From Anaerotignum faecicola (lineage in GTDB: Bacteria > Bacillota > Clostridia > Lachnospirales > Anaerotignaceae): a stretch of DNA of 64,000 nt. The notes under the pieces were generated by a model. The model was not told where the DNA came from, made no database searches, and was given only the letters and a program-made list of their open reading frames with translations. The translations under genes were made by a program, and so were the position numbers. This document shows positions 18,395 through 29,436 of the stretch, piece by piece (position 1 is the stretch's first letter; the number at the start of each line of letters is the position of its first letter). Location of the stretch: assembly GCF_003865035.1 (NCBI RefSeq), contig NZ_BHVZ01000014.1, positions 310,001 to 374,000 on the forward strand, read 5' to 3'.

Positions 18395-21300
18395 ATGAGC
18401 ACACAGAATACAGATCAGGGAATCGTGTTTGATTCCATCAAGATTGGTTTGGCATCTCCCGAAAAAATCCATGAATGGTCCAGAGGTGAAGTCAAAAAAC
18501 CTGAAACCATTAACTATAGAACACTGAAACCTGAAAAGGACGGTCTGTTCTGCGAAAGAATTTTCGGGCCCACAAAAGACTGGGAATGTCATTGTGGTAA
18601 ATATAAAAGAATCCGTTACAAAGGCGTTGTCTGCGACCGCTGCGGCGTTGAGGTAACAAAAGCAAAGGTAAGACGTGAGAGAATGGGCCATATTGAGCTG
18701 GCCGCTCCCGTTTCCCATATCTGGTATTTCAAGGGGATTCCCTCCAGAATGGGTCTGATCCTTTCCATGAGCCCCAGAGCATTGGAAAAGGTTCTGTACT
18801 TTGCATCCTACATTGTACTGGATGCAGGGGATACAGAATTGCAGTACAAACAGCTTCTGACAGAAAGAGAATACAGAGAGGCTTATGATAAATACGGCAA
18901 TACCTTTGAGGCGGCAATGGGCGCAGAAGCGATTAAGAAGCTTTTGCAGGACATTGATCTGGAAAAGGAATCCGTAGAGCTGAAGGCACAGCTGCAGGAC
19001 ACCACAGGGCAGAAGCGCGTGCGTATTATCAAGAAGCTGGAGGTAATCGAAAGCTTCCGTCTTTCCGGCAATAAGCCCGAATGGATGATTCTGGATGCGA
19101 TTCCGGTAATTCCGCCTGAAATTCGTCCTATGGTACAGTTGGACGGTGGCCGTTTCGCAACAAGCGACCTGAATGACCTGTACAGAAGGGTCATCAACAG
19201 AAACAACCGTCTGAAAAGACTGCTGGATCTGGGCGCACCCGATATTATTGTAAGAAACGAAAAGAGAATGCTGCAGGAAGCAGTTGACGCACTGATTGAT
19301 AATGGTCGCCGCGGCCGCCCCGTAACGGGCCCCGGCAACCGTGCGCTGAAATCTCTTTCTGATATGCTGAAGGGCAAACAGGGCCGTTTCCGTCAGAACC
19401 TGCTGGGCAAACGTGTTGACTACTCCGGCCGTTCCGTTATCGTTGTAGGTCCCGAATTGAAAATCTATCAGTGCGGTCTGCCGAAGGAAATGGCAATCGA
19501 GCTGTTTAAGCCCTTTGTGATGAAGAAGCTGGTAGAGGATGGCTTGGCTCACAACATCAAATCCGCTAAGAGAATGGTAGAAAGATTGCAGACAGAGGTT
19601 TGGGATATTCTGGAGGAGGTTATCAGAGAGCATCCCGTTATGCTGAACCGTGCGCCGACACTGCACAGACTGGGGATTCAGGCATTTGAACCCGTTCTGG
19701 TAGAAGGCCGTGCGATTAAGCTGCATCCTCTGGTATGTACCGCATTTAACGCCGACTTCGACGGTGACCAGATGGCGGTTCACGTTCCTCTGAGCGTAGA
19801 AGCACAGGCAGAATGCAGATTCCTGCTGCTTTCTCCCAATAACCTGCTGAAGCCCTCCGATGGTGCGCCTGTAACCGTACCCTCTCAGGATATGATTCTG
19901 GGTATGTATTACCTGACTCTGGAAAGAGACGATCTGAACCAGAGATACACAGAGGATATTCTGGATGCGGAAGGCAATGTAATCAAAAAAGCAGGCGATT
20001 TGATGATTCGTCCCTTCAAGGATGAAAAGGAAGCAATACTGGCATACGATAACCACGAGGTAAGCCTGCAGGAAATCATCCGAGTAAGAAGAACGCTGGA
20101 ATTTGACGGCGTACCCGAAACAAGAATGGTACAGACAACCGTTGGCCGTATTATCTTTAATGAGGCAATTCCTCAGAATCTGGGCTACGTTGACAGAACA
20201 AACGAGGAAACAAAATTCGATTACGAAATCAGCTTCTTGGTAGATAAGAAGGCAATCGGTAAGGTTATCAATAAGTGCATCAACCGCTGCGGTGCAACAG
20301 AAACAGCATCCGTACTGGATAAAATCAAATCTCTGGGTTACAAATTCTCCACAAGAGCGGCAATGACCGTATCCGTTTCTGATATGGAAATTCCTAAGGA
20401 AAAGGCAGAATATCTGGAGGAAGCAGAATCCAAGGTTGATATGATTACAAAGAAATTCAGACGTGGTCTGATGACGGACGAAGAACGTCACCAGAAGGTT
20501 ATCGAGGCATGGAACATTGCCGATGATAAGATTACGGCAGCACTGCTGGCAGGTCTGGGGAAATATAACAACATTTATATGATGGCGAACTCCGGTGCCC
20601 GTGGTTCCAACAGACAGATCAAACAGCTTGCAGGTATGCGTGGTCTGATGGCATCCCCTAACGGCGGTATCATCGAGCTGCCCATCAAGGCAAACTTCCG
20701 TGAAGGTCTGTCCGTACTGGAATACTTCATTTCCGCGCACGGTGCGCGTAAAGGTCTGACCGATACTGCGCTGAAAACAGCCGACTCCGGTTATCTGACA
20801 CGTAGACTGGTAGACGTATCTCAGGATATTATTGTAAGAGAATGGGATTGCTGCGACGGCAGAAATATTGAAACACCCTGCATGGAAATTTCCGCATTCA
20901 TGGACGGCAACGAGGTCATTGAAGGCTTGCAGGATCGTATCCGCGGCAGATGGTCTGCTTACGATATCATCCATCCCGAAACAGGCGAAATCATTGTTCC
21001 TGCGGATACTATGATTACCGTAGATCAGGCGGAGGCAGTGGAAAAAGCCGGCATTAAGAAGGTTTGGATCAGAACCGTTCTGACCTGCCGTTCCGAGGTT
21101 GGTATCTGTGCGAAGTGCTACGGCGCAAACATGGCATCCGGCAGATATGTACGCATTGGCGAATCTGTAGGTATTATTGCGGCGCAGTCCATCGGTGAAC
21201 CCGGCACACAGCTGACCATGCGTACGTTCCATACAGGCGGTATCGCAGGTAACGATATCACACAGGGTCTTCCCCGTGTCGAGGAATTGTTTGAAGCAAG

Positions 21301-22045
21301 AAAGCCTAAGGGTCTGGCTATCATTGCGGAATTCGGCGGACGCGTGACACTGAACGATACAAAGAAAAAGCGTGAGGTTATCATCACAAACCCCGAAACA
21401 GGAGAAACAAAGGATTATCTGATTCCTTACGGCTCCAGAATCAAGGTTTATGACGGTGATTTAATCGAAGCCGGTGACGAAATCACCGAAGGTAGCGTAA
21501 ACCCTCACGATATTCTGAAAATCAAGGGTCTGAGAGGCGTACAGGACTACATGATTCAGGAGGTACAGAGAGTTTACCGCCTGCAGGGTGTAGAAATCAG
21601 CGATAAGCATATCGAGGTTATTGTACGTCAGATGCTGAAGCGAGTAAAAATCGAGGAAAACGGGGATACAGAATTCCTGCCCGGCTCTCTGGTTGACTGG
21701 CTGACCTTTGAAAATACAAACGCTGCACTGGAAGCAGAGGGCAAAGAGCCTGCAAAGGGTACGAGAGTTCTGCTTGGTATCACAAAGGCTTCCCTGGCAA
21801 CAGATTCCTTCCTGTCTGCCGCATCCTTCCAGGAAACAACCCGTGTGCTGACAGAAGCAGCAATCAAGGGTAAGATTGATCCGCTGATCGGTCTGAAGGA
21901 AAACGTTATCATCGGTAAGCTGATTCCTGCCGGTACGGGTATGACAAGATACAGAAATATCGAAATCGTTCCCGAAGGCGCTGAGGAAGAAACAGAAGCA
22001 CCTGCGGAGGAAACCGTATATATTGATGAAGACGAAATGATTTAA
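18395..22045 (+). CDS. rpoC: DNA-directed RNA polymerase beta' subunit
   Basis: A 1216-residue beta' subunit. The N-terminal zinc ribbon shows [10 protein letters not shown] and VCDRCGVEV; the catalytic Mg-binding motif NADFDGDQM is near residue 450; the second zinc cluster [13 protein letters not shown] is near 900, and the trigger-loop region is followed by [16 protein letters not shown]. The C-terminus ends in an acidic tail. AAAGGAGAAC precedes ATG 18395. It is co-transcribed with rpoB and closed by a strong terminator. Confidence 0.99.
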   Translation: MSTQNTDQGIVFDSIKIGLASPEKIHEWSRGEVKKPETINYRTLKPEKDGLFCERIFGPTKDWECHCGKYKRIRYKGVVCDRCGVEVTKAKVRRERMGHIELAAPVSHIWYFKGIPSRMGLILSMSPRALEKVLYFASYIVLDAGDTELQYKQLLTEREYREAYDKYGNTFEAAMGAEAIKKLLQDIDLEKESVELKAQLQDTTGQKRVRIIKKLEVIESFRLSGNKPEWMILDAIPVIPPEIRPMVQLDGGRFATSDLNDLYRRVINRNNRLKRLLDLGAPDIIVRNEKRMLQEAVDALIDNGRRGRPVTGPGNRALKSLSDMLKGKQGRFRQNLLGKRVDYSGRSVIVVGPELKIYQCGLPKEMAIELFKPFVMKKLVEDGLAHNIKSAKRMVERLQTEVWDILEEVIREHPVMLNRAPTLHRLGIQAFEPVLVEGRAIKLHPLVCTAFNADFDGDQMAVHVPLSVEAQAECRFLLLSPNNLLKPSDGAPVTVPSQDMILGMYYLTLERDDLNQRYTEDILDAEGNVIKKAGDLMIRPFKDEKEAILAYDNHEVSLQEIIRVRRTLEFDGVPETRMVQTTVGRIIFNEAIPQNLGYVDRTNEETKFDYEISFLVDKKAIGKVINKCINRCGATETASVLDKIKSLGYKFSTRAAMTVSVSDMEIPKEKAEYLEEAESKVDMITKKFRRGLMTDEERHQKVIEAWNIADDKITAALLAGLGKYNNIYMMANSGARGSNRQIKQLAGMRGLMASPNGGIIELPIKANFREGLSVLEYFISAHGARKGLTDTALKTADSGYLTRRLVDVSQDIIVREWDCCDGRNIETPCMEISAFMDGNEVIEGLQDRIRGRWSAYDIIHPETGEIIVPADTMITVDQAEAVEKAGIKKVWIRTVLTCRSEVGICAKCYGANMASGRYVRIGESVGIIAAQSIGEPGTQLTMRTFHTGGIAGNDITQGLPRVEELFEARKPKGLAIIAEFGGRVTLNDTKKKREVIITNPETGETKDYLIPYGSRIKVYDGDLIEAGDEITEGSVNPHDILKIKGLRGVQDYMIQEVQRVYRLQGVEISDKHIEVIVRQMLKRVKIEENGDTEFLPGSLVDWLTFENTNAALEAEGKEPAKGTRVLLGITKASLATDSFLSAASFQETTRVLTEAAIKGKIDPLIGLKENVIIGKLIPAGTGMTRYRNIEIVPEGAEEETEAPAEETVYIDEDEMI

Positions 22046-22054
22046 GAAAAAGAG

Positions 22055-22080
22055 GGGTACTGCGAAGCAGTACCCTTTTT
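22055..22080 (+). terminator. Rho-independent terminator of rpoBC
   Basis: Nine-pair perfect stem GGGTACTGC / GCAGTACCC with GAA loop, then five T. Confidence 0.95.
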
Positions 22081-22190
22081 GTATGGAAAGAAATGAAATA
22101 GGAAATAACGCTTTGGGTACAGGGGGAAATATGATAAAATAAGGATAAGAAAACAGTTCTTTTATGAAAAGCGATAAGGAGGAGGAGCGT

Positions 22191-22436
22191 ATGGATTGGT
22201 ACTTGGATTTATGGATGGAACAACCGAGGAAAGCAGCCATCCTGATGGAGATTCTTCTCTTGCTTATTGTGGCAGGGATTCTGACCTGCTTTATTCTGAT
22301 ACGCTGGCGCAGGGCTTGCAGGAAGGGGAAGGACAGGGAACAGGCGCTGGATGAGGTGCTGACGGAGCTTGTGGATGAACCGGTGCAGAGCCTGACGGAG
22401 CTGCGGGACAACATCAGAAAGGATTTTCGAAAATAA
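22191..22436 (+). CDS. Small single-pass membrane protein of unknown function
   Basis: An 81-residue protein starting at ATG 22191 after AAGGAGGAGG. It has a short acidic/aromatic N-terminus (MDWYLDLWME), one membrane helix at residues ~16-37 (AILMEILLLLIVAGILTCFILI), a basic RRACRKGK segment just inside, and an acidic coil-like C-terminal tail. I do not recognise the family. It has its own terminator (22442-22474) and a possible promoter (TTGGGT then TAAAAT preceded by TG, around 22113-22140), so it is an independent unit between rpoC and rpsL. Confidence 0.75.
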   Translation: MDWYLDLWMEQPRKAAILMEILLLLIVAGILTCFILIRWRRACRKGKDREQALDEVLTELVDEPVQSLTELRDNIRKDFRK

Positions 22437-22441
22437 GGCAC

Positions 22442-22474
22442 GCTCTCTGTGAAAAGCAGAGGGCTTTCTCTTTG
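22442..22474 (+). terminator. Terminator of the small membrane protein gene
   Basis: GCTCTCTG (22442-22449) / CAGAGGGC (22457-22464), one wobble, followed by TTTCTCTTT. Confidence 0.7.
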
Positions 22475-22552
22475 CCGAAATGCGTTTACAAAGGCAGAGG
22501 GTGCGGGAATGGGAAAAAGTGCGGAAAAAAGCTGAATTTCCAAAGAAAATCC

Positions 22553-22581
22553 TTGACTTTTGTTGTTGGCGATGATAAAAT
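22553..22581 (+). promoter_or_regulatory. Promoter of the rpsL-rpsG-fusA operon
   Basis: TTGACT (22553-22558), 17-base spacer, TAAAAT (22576-22581) with TGA immediately upstream. rpsL starts 110 bases downstream. Confidence 0.8.
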
Positions 22582-22691
22582 TTTCTAGTGTCCGATTTTA
22601 GGGGCTTTTCTAAGCGAGTCCGTAAAACGGAAACAAAATCAGAATTATTGCAATTTAGCAGATGTATTATTTTTATAAGGAGGTGCAGTTA

Positions 22692-23114
22692 ATGCCTACG
22701 TTTAACCAGTTAGTAAGAAAAGGCAGAAAAACTGTTGAGAAAAAATCTACAGCACCCGCTCTGCAGAAAGGTTTGAACTCCCTGCAGAAGAAAGCTACAG
22801 ACGTATCTTCTCCCCAGAAGAGAGGCGTATGTACAGCGGTAAAAACTTCCACACCTAAGAAGCCTAACTCTGCGCTGAGAAAGATTGCCAGAGTTCGTCT
22901 GTCCAACGGTATCGAAGTTACAGCATATATCCCCGGTGAAGGCCACAACCTGCAGGAACACTCCGTTGTTCTGATCAGAGGCGGTAGAGTAAAAGACCTT
23001 CCCGGTGTACGTTACCACATTGTCAGAGGTACACTGGATACAGCCGGCGTTGCAAACAGAATGCAGGCTCGTTCCAAATACGGCGCAAAGCGTCCTAAAG
23101 CTGCTAAGAAGTAA
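22692..23114 (+). CDS. rpsL: 30S ribosomal protein S12
   Basis: A 140-residue S12 starting [12 protein letters not shown] at ATG 22692, behind AAGGAGGTG. The streptomycin/decoding loop [15 protein letters not shown] (Lys at the classic K43-equivalent position) and the second loop region [17 protein letters not shown] are intact and of wild-type type. It is the first gene of the str operon. Confidence 0.99.
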   Translation: MPTFNQLVRKGRKTVEKKSTAPALQKGLNSLQKKATDVSSPQKRGVCTAVKTSTPKKPNSALRKIARVRLSNGIEVTAYIPGEGHNLQEHSVVLIRGGRVKDLPGVRYHIVRGTLDTAGVANRMQARSKYGAKRPKAAKK

Positions 23115-23171
23115 TTTTTTTAGAATTTCTTAGAGGAACAATTTCAGACAAAGACAAATCTATTAGTAGAA

Positions 23172-23308
23172 ATGCCTTATATCAATCAATACAATCTGCG
23201 ATTGCTTAGACGAGATATACGTTGAAAGAGGATAAGGCATGAAAACACGAGGGAAGCATCCCCGTGAAGTACCGAGAATAGCATTTATTCATCAAGGAGG
23301 GAAGAATC
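23172..23308 (+). promoter_or_regulatory. rpsL-rpsG intergenic leader with inverted repeat and small upstream frame
   Basis: ATGCCTTAT (23172-23180) and ATAAGGCAT (23232-23240) form a 9-bp perfect inverted repeat closing a ~50-base loop. A 25-codon frame starts at ATG 23239 (AAAGAGGA upstream) and ends at 23316, overlapping the GTG start of rpsG at 23309. By analogy with S7 autoregulation of the str operon this could be a control element; no S7-binding consensus was verified. Confidence 0.4.
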
Positions 23309-23779
23309 GTGCCTAGAAAAGGACATGTAGCAAAAAGAGAGGTCTTGGCCGATCCTATTTACAACAGCAAGCTGGTGACAAAGCTCATCAACAGCATCAT
23401 GCTGGATGGTAAAAAGGGTGTAGCGGAAAAGATCGTTTACGGTGCATTCGATAAAGTAGCAGAAAAAACAGGTAGAGAAGCTCTGGAAGTTTTCGAAGAA
23501 GCTCTGGGCAACATTATGCCTGTACTGGAGGTTAAGGCTCGCCGTGTCGGCGGTGCAACCTACCAGGTACCCATGGAAATCAGACCTGAAAGAAGACAGA
23601 CACTGGGCCTGAGATGGATCACACTGTATTCCAGAAAACGCGGCGAAAAGACAATGGTTGATCGTCTGGCAGGCGAAATTCTGGACGCACTGAACAATGC
23701 AGGCGGCGCTTGCAAGAGAAAAGACGAAATGCACAAGATGGCAGAAGCAAACAAAGCTTTCTCCCACTTCAAATGGTAA
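23309..23779 (+). CDS. rpsG: 30S ribosomal protein S7
   Basis: A 156-residue S7 with typical start [12 protein letters not shown] and internal [30 protein letters not shown] and a conserved C-terminal [15 protein letters not shown]. It starts with GTG (23309) behind AAGGAGGG. S7 nucleates assembly of the 30S head and, in enterobacteria, represses its own operon. Confidence 0.99.
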   Translation: MPRKGHVAKREVLADPIYNSKLVTKLINSIMLDGKKGVAEKIVYGAFDKVAEKTGREALEVFEEALGNIMPVLEVKARRVGGATYQVPMEIRPERRQTLGLRWITLYSRKRGEKTMVDRLAGEILDALNNAGGACKRKDEMHKMAEANKAFSHFKW

Positions 23780-23866
23780 GAATTACCGTTTTTGTGAGGC
23801 TTTGCCTTACAGAAGGCTGCCGCAGGGCAGTTGGTTTTTAGAGAAAAACGAATGGAATTTGGGAAA

Positions 23867-23897
23867 TATGGAAAGGCTATTTCATAGTCTTTCCATA
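23867..23897 (+). promoter_or_regulatory. Hairpin in the rpsG-fusA spacer
   Basis: TATGGAAAG (23867-23875) pairs with CTTTCCATA (23889-23897), with an inner CTAT/ATAG helix after one mismatch and a TTC loop. No T run follows, so it is not a terminator; it lies 35 bases ahead of the GTG of fusA and may be a processing or regulatory structure. Confidence 0.4.
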
Positions 23898-23932
23898 AAC
23901 CTGATTATGATTACAAAAAGGAGGATCCCACA

Positions 23933-26017
23933 GTGGCAAACAGAGAATACCCTCTGGAAAGAACCAGAAACATTGGTATTATGGCGCACATTGACGCGGG
24001 TAAGACAACTCTGACAGAACGTATTCTGTTCTATACAGGCCGTAACTATAAAATCGGCGATACACACGAAGGTACAGCAACAATGGACTGGATGGAGCAG
24101 GAGCAGGAAAGAGGTATCACTATCACATCCGCTGCGACAACATGTCATTGGAACGACAACAGAATCAACATCATCGACACACCCGGACACGTTGACTTCA
24201 CAGTTGAAGTAGAACGTTCTCTGCGTGTACTGGATGGCGCTGTTTGCGTACTGGACGCAAAGGGCGGTGTTGAACCTCAGACAGAAACAGTTTGGAGACA
24301 GGCTGACAACTATAATGTACCCCGTATGATTTTCGTAAACAAAATGGATATCATGGGTGCAGACTTCTTCGGTTCCATGAAATCCATCGTAGACAGACTG
24401 GGCTGCCATCCCGTAGCTGTAACTCTGCCTATCGGTGCAGAAAGTGATTTCAAGGGCATCATCGACCTGATGAAGATGAAAGCTTACTTCTATGAAAACG
24501 CAACAGGTACAGAAGTAGACGAAGAAGAAATTCCCGCAGAATATGTAGAACAGGCTGAAGAATACAGACAGATCATGATCGAAGCAATCGCTGAAACAGA
24601 TGATGCGCTGATGGAAAAATTCTTTGCTGAAGAAGAAATCACAGAAGCAGAACTGAAAACAGCACTGCGTAAGGCATGTATCGCCTGCGAACTGATGCCC
24701 GTAATGTGTGGTTCCGCATACAGAAACAAAGGCGTTCAGAAGCTGCTGGACGGCGTTGTTGAATATATGCCCGCACCTACAGACATTCCCGCAATCAAGG
24801 GTATTGACCCTGCAACAGGCGAAGAAACAGAAAGACACGCATCCGACGAAGAGCCCTTCTCTGCTCTGGTATTCAAAGTAATGAATGACCCCTTCGTTGG
24901 TAAGCTGGCGTTCTTCCGTGTGTACTCCGGTACACTGGACTCCGGCACATACGTTTACAACTCCACAAAGGGTGGCAAGAAGGAACGTGTTGGCCGTATC
25001 CTGCAGATGCACGCAAACCACAGAGAAGAAATCGACAGAGTTTACTCCGGTGATATTGCGGCAGCAGTAGGCTTCAAGATTTCCACAACAGGTGACACAA
25101 TCTGTAACGAAGATCACGAAGTTATTCTGGAATCCATGGTATTCCCCGAACCCGTTATCTCCGTTGCAATCGAACCCAAGACAAAAGCAGGCCGTGACAA
25201 AATGGGCATCGCTCTGGCAAAGCTGGCAGAAGAAGATCCCACATTCAAGACCTACACAGACCAGGAGACAGGCGACACAATCATCTCCGGTATGGGTGAG
25301 CTGCATCTGGAAATCATCGTTGACCGTCTGCTGAGAGAATTCAAGGTAGAAGCAAACGTAGGCGCACCTCAGGTTGCTTACAAGGAAACATTCCGTAAGG
25401 CAGTTGACGTAGAAGGTAAATTCGTACGTCAGTCCGGTGGTCGTGGTCAGTATGGTCACTGTAAAGTACGTTTCTATCCTATTCCCACAGATGCGGAAAA
25501 CAACTACGAATTCGTAAATGCGACAGTCGGCGGTTCTATTCCTAAGGAATACATCCCCGCTATCGATAAAGGTATCCAGCAGGCTATGCAGAGCGGTATC
25601 TTGGGCGGCTATCCCGTACTGGGCGTTAAGGCAGAAGTTTACGATGGTTCCTACCATGACGTTGACTCCTCCGAATCCGCTTACCAGATTGCCGGTTCCA
25701 TGGCTTTCAAGGAAGCTATGAGAAAGGGTGACGCAGTTCTGCTTGAACCCATCATGAAGGTAACTGTAACAGTACCTGAGGATTATATGGGCGACGTTAT
25801 CGGCGATATCAACTCCAGACGTGGTCGTATCGAAGGTATGGAAGCAAGAAGCAACGCACAGGTAATTCACTCCTTCGTTCCTCTGGCTGAAATGTTCGGT
25901 TATTCCACAGACCTGCGTTCCAGAACACAGGGCCGTGGTAACTATGTAATGGAAGTTGACCATTACGAACCCTGCCCCAAATCTGTTCAGGAAAAAGTAC
26001 TGGAAGGCAGAAAGTAA
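23933..26017 (+). CDS. fusA: Elongation factor G
   Basis: A 694-residue translocase GTPase. G1 AHIDAGKTT near residue 16, G2 region [12 protein letters not shown]3 DTPGHVDF and G4 NKMD are all present, followed by domains II-V ([18 protein letters not shown] in domain [13 protein letters not shown] in domain IV). It starts with GTG at 23933 behind AAGGAGG. Codon use is highly biased, as expected. Its tuf neighbour has its own promoter. Confidence 0.99.
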   Translation: MANREYPLERTRNIGIMAHIDAGKTTLTERILFYTGRNYKIGDTHEGTATMDWMEQEQERGITITSAATTCHWNDNRINIIDTPGHVDFTVEVERSLRVLDGAVCVLDAKGGVEPQTETVWRQADNYNVPRMIFVNKMDIMGADFFGSMKSIVDRLGCHPVAVTLPIGAESDFKGIIDLMKMKAYFYENATGTEVDEEEIPAEYVEQAEEYRQIMIEAIAETDDALMEKFFAEEEITEAELKTALRKACIACELMPVMCGSAYRNKGVQKLLDGVVEYMPAPTDIPAIKGIDPATGEETERHASDEEPFSALVFKVMNDPFVGKLAFFRVYSGTLDSGTYVYNSTKGGKKERVGRILQMHANHREEIDRVYSGDIAAAVGFKISTTGDTICNEDHEVILESMVFPEPVISVAIEPKTKAGRDKMGIALAKLAEEDPTFKTYTDQETGDTIISGMGELHLEIIVDRLLREFKVEANVGAPQVAYKETFRKAVDVEGKFVRQSGGRGQYGHCKVRFYPIPTDAENNYEFVNATVGGSIPKEYIPAIDKGIQQAMQSGILGGYPVLGVKAEVYDGSYHDVDSSESAYQIAGSMAFKEAMRKGDAVLLEPIMKVTVTVPEDYMGDVIGDINSRRGRIEGMEARSNAQVIHSFVPLAEMFGYSTDLRSRTQGRGNYVMEVDHYEPCPKSVQEKVLEGRK

Positions 26018-26079
26018 TTTTTCGACGGAAAAACAGAAATGAAATGCCAAAAATACTGCGTTTAATTGGATTTTTGGTA

Positions 26080-26108
26080 TTGCAAAAAGATAAGAATTCT
26101 AATATAAT
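26080..26108 (+). promoter_or_regulatory. Promoter of tuf
   Basis: TTGCAA (26080-26085), 17-base spacer, TATAAT (26103-26108). A hairpin ATGCCAAAAAT / ATTTTTGGTAT (about 26044-26081) lies just upstream, between fusA and the promoter, without a T tract. Confidence 0.75.
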
Positions 26109-26192
26109 TAGAGTTGATGGACGCGCTGTATTTTAAAGTGTGTCAAACTCATAAATTAAGATTCCACAATTTTACAAGGAGGATATTTTAAA

Positions 26193-27386
26193 ATGGCAAA
26201 GGTAAAATTTGAAAGAACCAAACCTCATATGAATATTGGTACTATCGGTCACGTTGACCATGGTAAAACAACTCTGACTGCAGCAATCACAAAGACACTG
26301 CACGAAAGATACCATATCGGTGAAGCTGTAGATTTCGAAAACATCGATAAGGCTCCCGAAGAAAGAGAACGTGGTATCACAATTTCCACAGCTCACGTTG
26401 AATACGAAACACCCAACAGACACTACGCTCACGTTGACTGCCCCGGCCATGCTGACTATGTTAAAAACATGATCACAGGTGCTGCTCAGATGGATGGTGC
26501 TATCCTGGTAGTAGCTGCAACAGACGGCCCTATGGCTCAGACAAGAGAACACATCCTGCTGTCCAGACAGGTAGGCGTTCCTTACATTGTTGTATTCATG
26601 AACAAATGCGACATGGTTGAAGACGAAGAACTGCTGGATCTGGTTGAAATGGAAATCAGAGAACTGCTGAACGAATATGAATTCCCCGGTGATGATATTC
26701 CCATCATCAGAGGTTCCGCATTCCAGGCTCTGCAGGATCCCAACGGTCCTTGGGGCGACAAGATTCTGGAACTGTTCGAAGCTATCGAAGATTACATTCC
26801 TACACCCGAACGTGCAACAGACAAACCTTTCCTGATGCCCGTCGAAGACGTATTCTCCATCACAGGTCGTGGTACAGTAGCTACAGGTAGAGTAGAATCC
26901 GGCGTAGTTAAAGTACAGGATGAAGTTGAAATCGTTGGTTTGACAGACGAAATCAGAAAAGTAGTTGTAACAGGCGTTGAAATGTTCCGTAAGCTGCTGG
27001 ATCAGGCTGAAGCTGGTGACAACATCGGTGTTCTGCTGAGAGGCGTTCAGAGAAATGAAATCGAAAGAGGTCAGGTTCTGGCTAAACCCGGTTCCATCAC
27101 ACCTCATACAAAATTCAAAGCTCAGGTTTACGTTCTGTCCAAAGAAGAAGGTGGCCGTCATACTCCTTTCTTCAACAACTACAGACCTCAGTTCTACTTC
27201 AGAACAACAGACGTAACAGGCGTTATCAGCCTGCCCGAAGGTACAGAAATGTGCATGCCTGGCGACAACGTTGAAATGACAATCGAACTGATCACACCCG
27301 TAGCTATGGCTCAGGGTCTGAGATTCGCTATCCGTGAAGGTGGTAGAACAGTAGGCGCTGGTTCCGTAGTAGAAATCATTGAGTAA
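26193..27386 (+). CDS. tuf: Elongation factor Tu
   Basis: A 397-residue EF-Tu. G1 [10 protein letters not shown] near residue 19, RGITIS effector loop, [17 protein letters not shown] and the SAF-like GSAFQAL segment are intact; domains 2 and 3 follow ([35 protein letters not shown] spread over ~330-355). RBS AAGGAGG. Only one tuf copy is visible in the window. Confidence 0.99.
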   Translation: MAKVKFERTKPHMNIGTIGHVDHGKTTLTAAITKTLHERYHIGEAVDFENIDKAPEERERGITISTAHVEYETPNRHYAHVDCPGHADYVKNMITGAAQMDGAILVVAATDGPMAQTREHILLSRQVGVPYIVVFMNKCDMVEDEELLDLVEMEIRELLNEYEFPGDDIPIIRGSAFQALQDPNGPWGDKILELFEAIEDYIPTPERATDKPFLMPVEDVFSITGRGTVATGRVESGVVKVQDEVEIVGLTDEIRKVVVTGVEMFRKLLDQAEAGDNIGVLLRGVQRNEIERGQVLAKPGSITPHTKFKAQVYVLSKEEGGRHTPFFNNYRPQFYFRTTDVTGVISLPEGTEMCMPGDNVEMTIELITPVAMAQGLRFAIREGGRTVGAGSVVEIIE

Positions 27387-27415
27387 TTTCGACGAAATCA
27401 GAATATTGATTCATC

Positions 27416-27447
27416 AAGAGAGTATCCGTAAGGATGCTCTCTTTTTT
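27416..27447 (+). terminator. Rho-independent terminator of tuf
   Basis: AAGAGAGTATCC / GGATGCTCTCTT (12 pairs, one wobble) with a short GTAA loop, then six T. Confidence 0.9.
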
Positions 27448-27692
27448 ATATTATGTTTATGCGGAAAAATGGTTGATATGAGAGAGACAGCAGAAGCTCT
27501 GTTTACGAACTTCGCGGAAAGAGATTCTTTTTGCGAAAAATTATCTCATAGAGAATGAAAACGTGAAAAAGGAAGGTGTGAACTTCCAAAAGGAGACATA
27601 AAACAGAAAAAGATGCAGTTTTTATTGTATAATATTACGAGTAGATGTCTGACAATTAAAACGTAGAGAAAATAGTTTTCATGCGAAATATA

Positions 27693-27721
27693 TTGACAGA
27701 GAAAAGACAATGGTGTAAAGT
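27693..27721 (+). promoter_or_regulatory. Promoter of a short terminated transcript
   Basis: TTGACA (27693-27698), 17-base spacer, TAAAGT (27716-27721). It would start an RNA of about 200 bases ending at the terminator near 27930. It is separate from the acd promoter further downstream. Confidence 0.6.
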
Positions 27722-27727
27722 AGAGAT

Positions 27728-27930
27728 AGGCAAAAAAACGGAGAAATACGCACAAACAGCGTCAGAATCCCTTTTTGAAAAGAGATGTATTGTATACAAA
27801 ATTACACTGCATGCCGCAGGAGCTGGCGGCGAAGGAGATTGCTCTTTCACAAAAAGGCAAACAGACGAAAGGTGGGAAGAATTTCCTGTGGGAATAGCGA
27901 TCCGGCAGGAGATTTTCGGTCTGTTTTTTT
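27728..27930 (+). ncRNA. Candidate structured RNA or small-peptide transcript ending in a terminator (unrecognised)
   Basis: Between promoter 27693-27721 and the terminator at 27859-27930 lie about 200 bases with several hairpins: GCCGC/GCGGC near 27813-27831, GAAGGAG/CTCTTTC near 27832-27848, and the long terminator stem AAACAGACGAAA (27859-27870) with TTTCGGTCTGTTT (27914-27926, one bulge). A 28-codon frame (27811-27897, MPQELAAKEIALSQKGKQ...) uses GC-rich host-like codons but has no ribosome site. I considered glycine riboswitch and T-box and found no sufficient match. The function is unknown; it may be a small RNA, an unrecognised leader, or a tiny peptide gene. Confidence 0.4.
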
Positions 27931-28022
27931 GTAGGTTTTTTTCCATTCGCCGACAGTGGAAAATATGTCGGTATTACCAACAAACGCAGCCGTTTTTTAT
28001 GTAATATTTATCGACAAAGATG

Positions 28023-28052
28023 TTGACAAATTTTAAACAAAAATGGTATATT
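28023..28052 (+). promoter_or_regulatory. Promoter of the acd-etfBA operon
   Basis: TTGACA (28023-28028), 18-base spacer, TATATT (28047-28052) with TGG just upstream. The acd start lies ~170 bases downstream, leaving a leader with no recognised structure. Confidence 0.75.
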
Positions 28053-28225
28053 CATTGTGGAGGCATTATAGCTTCTTATTGAAATGCGTAAGTAGAAATG
28101 AGAAGCTGATAAACTGCGTCCATACGGCAGCGTCGTAAGGAAGTAGGTTGTTTTTTAATGAAATACCACGATGTGGCCTCATCGCGGATGTTTCAAAATT
28201 TTTAAAAAATAGGAGGAATATTAGA

Positions 28226-29371
28226 ATGGATTTCAAATTAACAAAAACTCAGATGCTTCAGCAAGAGTTGTTCAGAAAATTTGCTGAAACAGAAATTAAA
28301 CCAATCGCTAAAGACATGGACGAAGCAGAAGATTACGATAGAGAGCTGCTTCAGAAACTGCAGAAAATCGGTGCTTTTGGTATTCCTTACAGCAGAGAAT
28401 ACGGCGGCCAGGGTGCAGACGTTCTGACATACACACTGTGCATGGAAGAAATGTCTAAAGTAGATGCTTCCACAGGTATTACACTGTCCGTACATACATC
28501 TCTTTGCTGCCCTTGCATCAATGAGTTTGGTACAGAAGAACAGAAACAGAAATATCTGAGACCTCTGGTTGATGGTTCCAAAATCGGCTGCTTCGGTCTG
28601 ACAGAGCCCGGCGCTGGTACAGATGCTGCAGGCGTTAAGACAACAGCTGACAAGACAGAAGACGGCAAGTACTATGTTCTGAACGGTACAAAGATGTTCA
28701 CAACAAACTCCGGTTTCGCTGATACATTCATCGTATTCGCTCTGACAGATAAATCCAAAGGCCCTAAAGGTATGTCTGCTTTCATCGTAGAAAGAGAATT
28801 TGAAGGTCTGTCCGTTGGTCCCAACATCGAACGTATGGGTATCAGAGCAGCATCCAACTGCGAAGTTATTTATGAAAACGTTAAGGTTCCCGCTGAAAAC
28901 CTGCTGGGCAAAGAAGGCCAGGGCTACAAGATCGCTATGACAGCACTGGGCGGCGGTCGTATCGGTATCGGTGCTCAGTCCGTAGGTATCGCTCAGGGCG
29001 CTATTGACGAAACACTGAAATATGTTAAGGAAAGAAAACAGGGTGGCAAACCCATCGGCAAATACCAGAACACACAGTTCAAACTGGCTGAAATGCAGAC
29101 AAAGACAGATGCTGCTAGACTGATGGTATGGAGAGCAGCTACAGAAAAGGATCTGCATGGCAACTACGCTCCTTACGCTGCAATGTGCAAAATGTTTGCT
29201 TCCGAAACTGCAAACGAAGTAACAAGAATGGCTGTACAGCTGTTCGGTGGCTACGGTTACTGCCGTGAGTACCCCGTAGAAAGAGCTATGAGAGACGCTA
29301 AGATTACAGAAATCTACGAAGGTACAAACGAAGCTATGAGAATGATCGTTGCTGGCTCCATGAAGGTTTGA
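28226..29371 (+). CDS. Short-chain acyl-CoA dehydrogenase (butyryl-CoA or acryloyl-CoA type)
   Basis: A 381-residue FAD enzyme of normal family length, started at ATG 28226 behind AGGAGG (the open frame begins 26 codons earlier without a site). FAD/substrate motifs are CFGLTEPGAGTDA near residue 125 and TKMFTTNSGFAD near 155; the catalytic Glu lies in ITEIYEGTNEAMRM near the C-terminus, the position used by short-chain family members. With the downstream etfBA genes it should form an electron-bifurcating or propionate-type reductase complex (Bcd-Etf, or acryloyl-CoA reductase of Clostridium propionicum). Lactate/alanine-pathway genes are not in the window, so the substrate is open. Confidence 0.9.
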   Translation: MDFKLTKTQMLQQELFRKFAETEIKPIAKDMDEAEDYDRELLQKLQKIGAFGIPYSREYGGQGADVLTYTLCMEEMSKVDASTGITLSVHTSLCCPCINEFGTEEQKQKYLRPLVDGSKIGCFGLTEPGAGTDAAGVKTTADKTEDGKYYVLNGTKMFTTNSGFADTFIVFALTDKSKGPKGMSAFIVEREFEGLSVGPNIERMGIRAASNCEVIYENVKVPAENLLGKEGQGYKIAMTALGGGRIGIGAQSVGIAQGAIDETLKYVKERKQGGKPIGKYQNTQFKLAEMQTKTDAARLMVWRAATEKDLHGNYAPYAAMCKMFASETANEVTRMAVQLFGGYGYCREYPVERAMRDAKITEIYEGTNEAMRMIVAGSMKV

Positions 29372-29436
29372 TTTGAGAGTTAAGAGTTCATTTTGAAAAA
29401 GCTTATTACTAAAATTTGGAAGGAGAACAAACTATA

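Noticed and set aside
15726..18404. 892-codon open frame on the minus strand across rpoB (and similar ones at 18359-21232, 23882-26050)
   Set aside because: They are opposite-strand shadows of rpoB, rpoC and fusA, caused by biased codon use; composition is Cys/His/Gln-rich and no ribosome site or family is seen.
27800..27930. Glycine riboswitch or T-box in the tuf-acd interval
   Set aside because: GGCGAAGGAG and GGTGGGAAG looked suggestive, but the paired glycine core (GCCGAAGG...CTCTCAGGCAAAAGGACAG) and the T-box bulge are absent.
27681..28004. 107-codon frame between tuf and acd
   Set aside because: It spans a promoter and a terminator stem, ends in a poor C-terminus and lacks a ribosome site.
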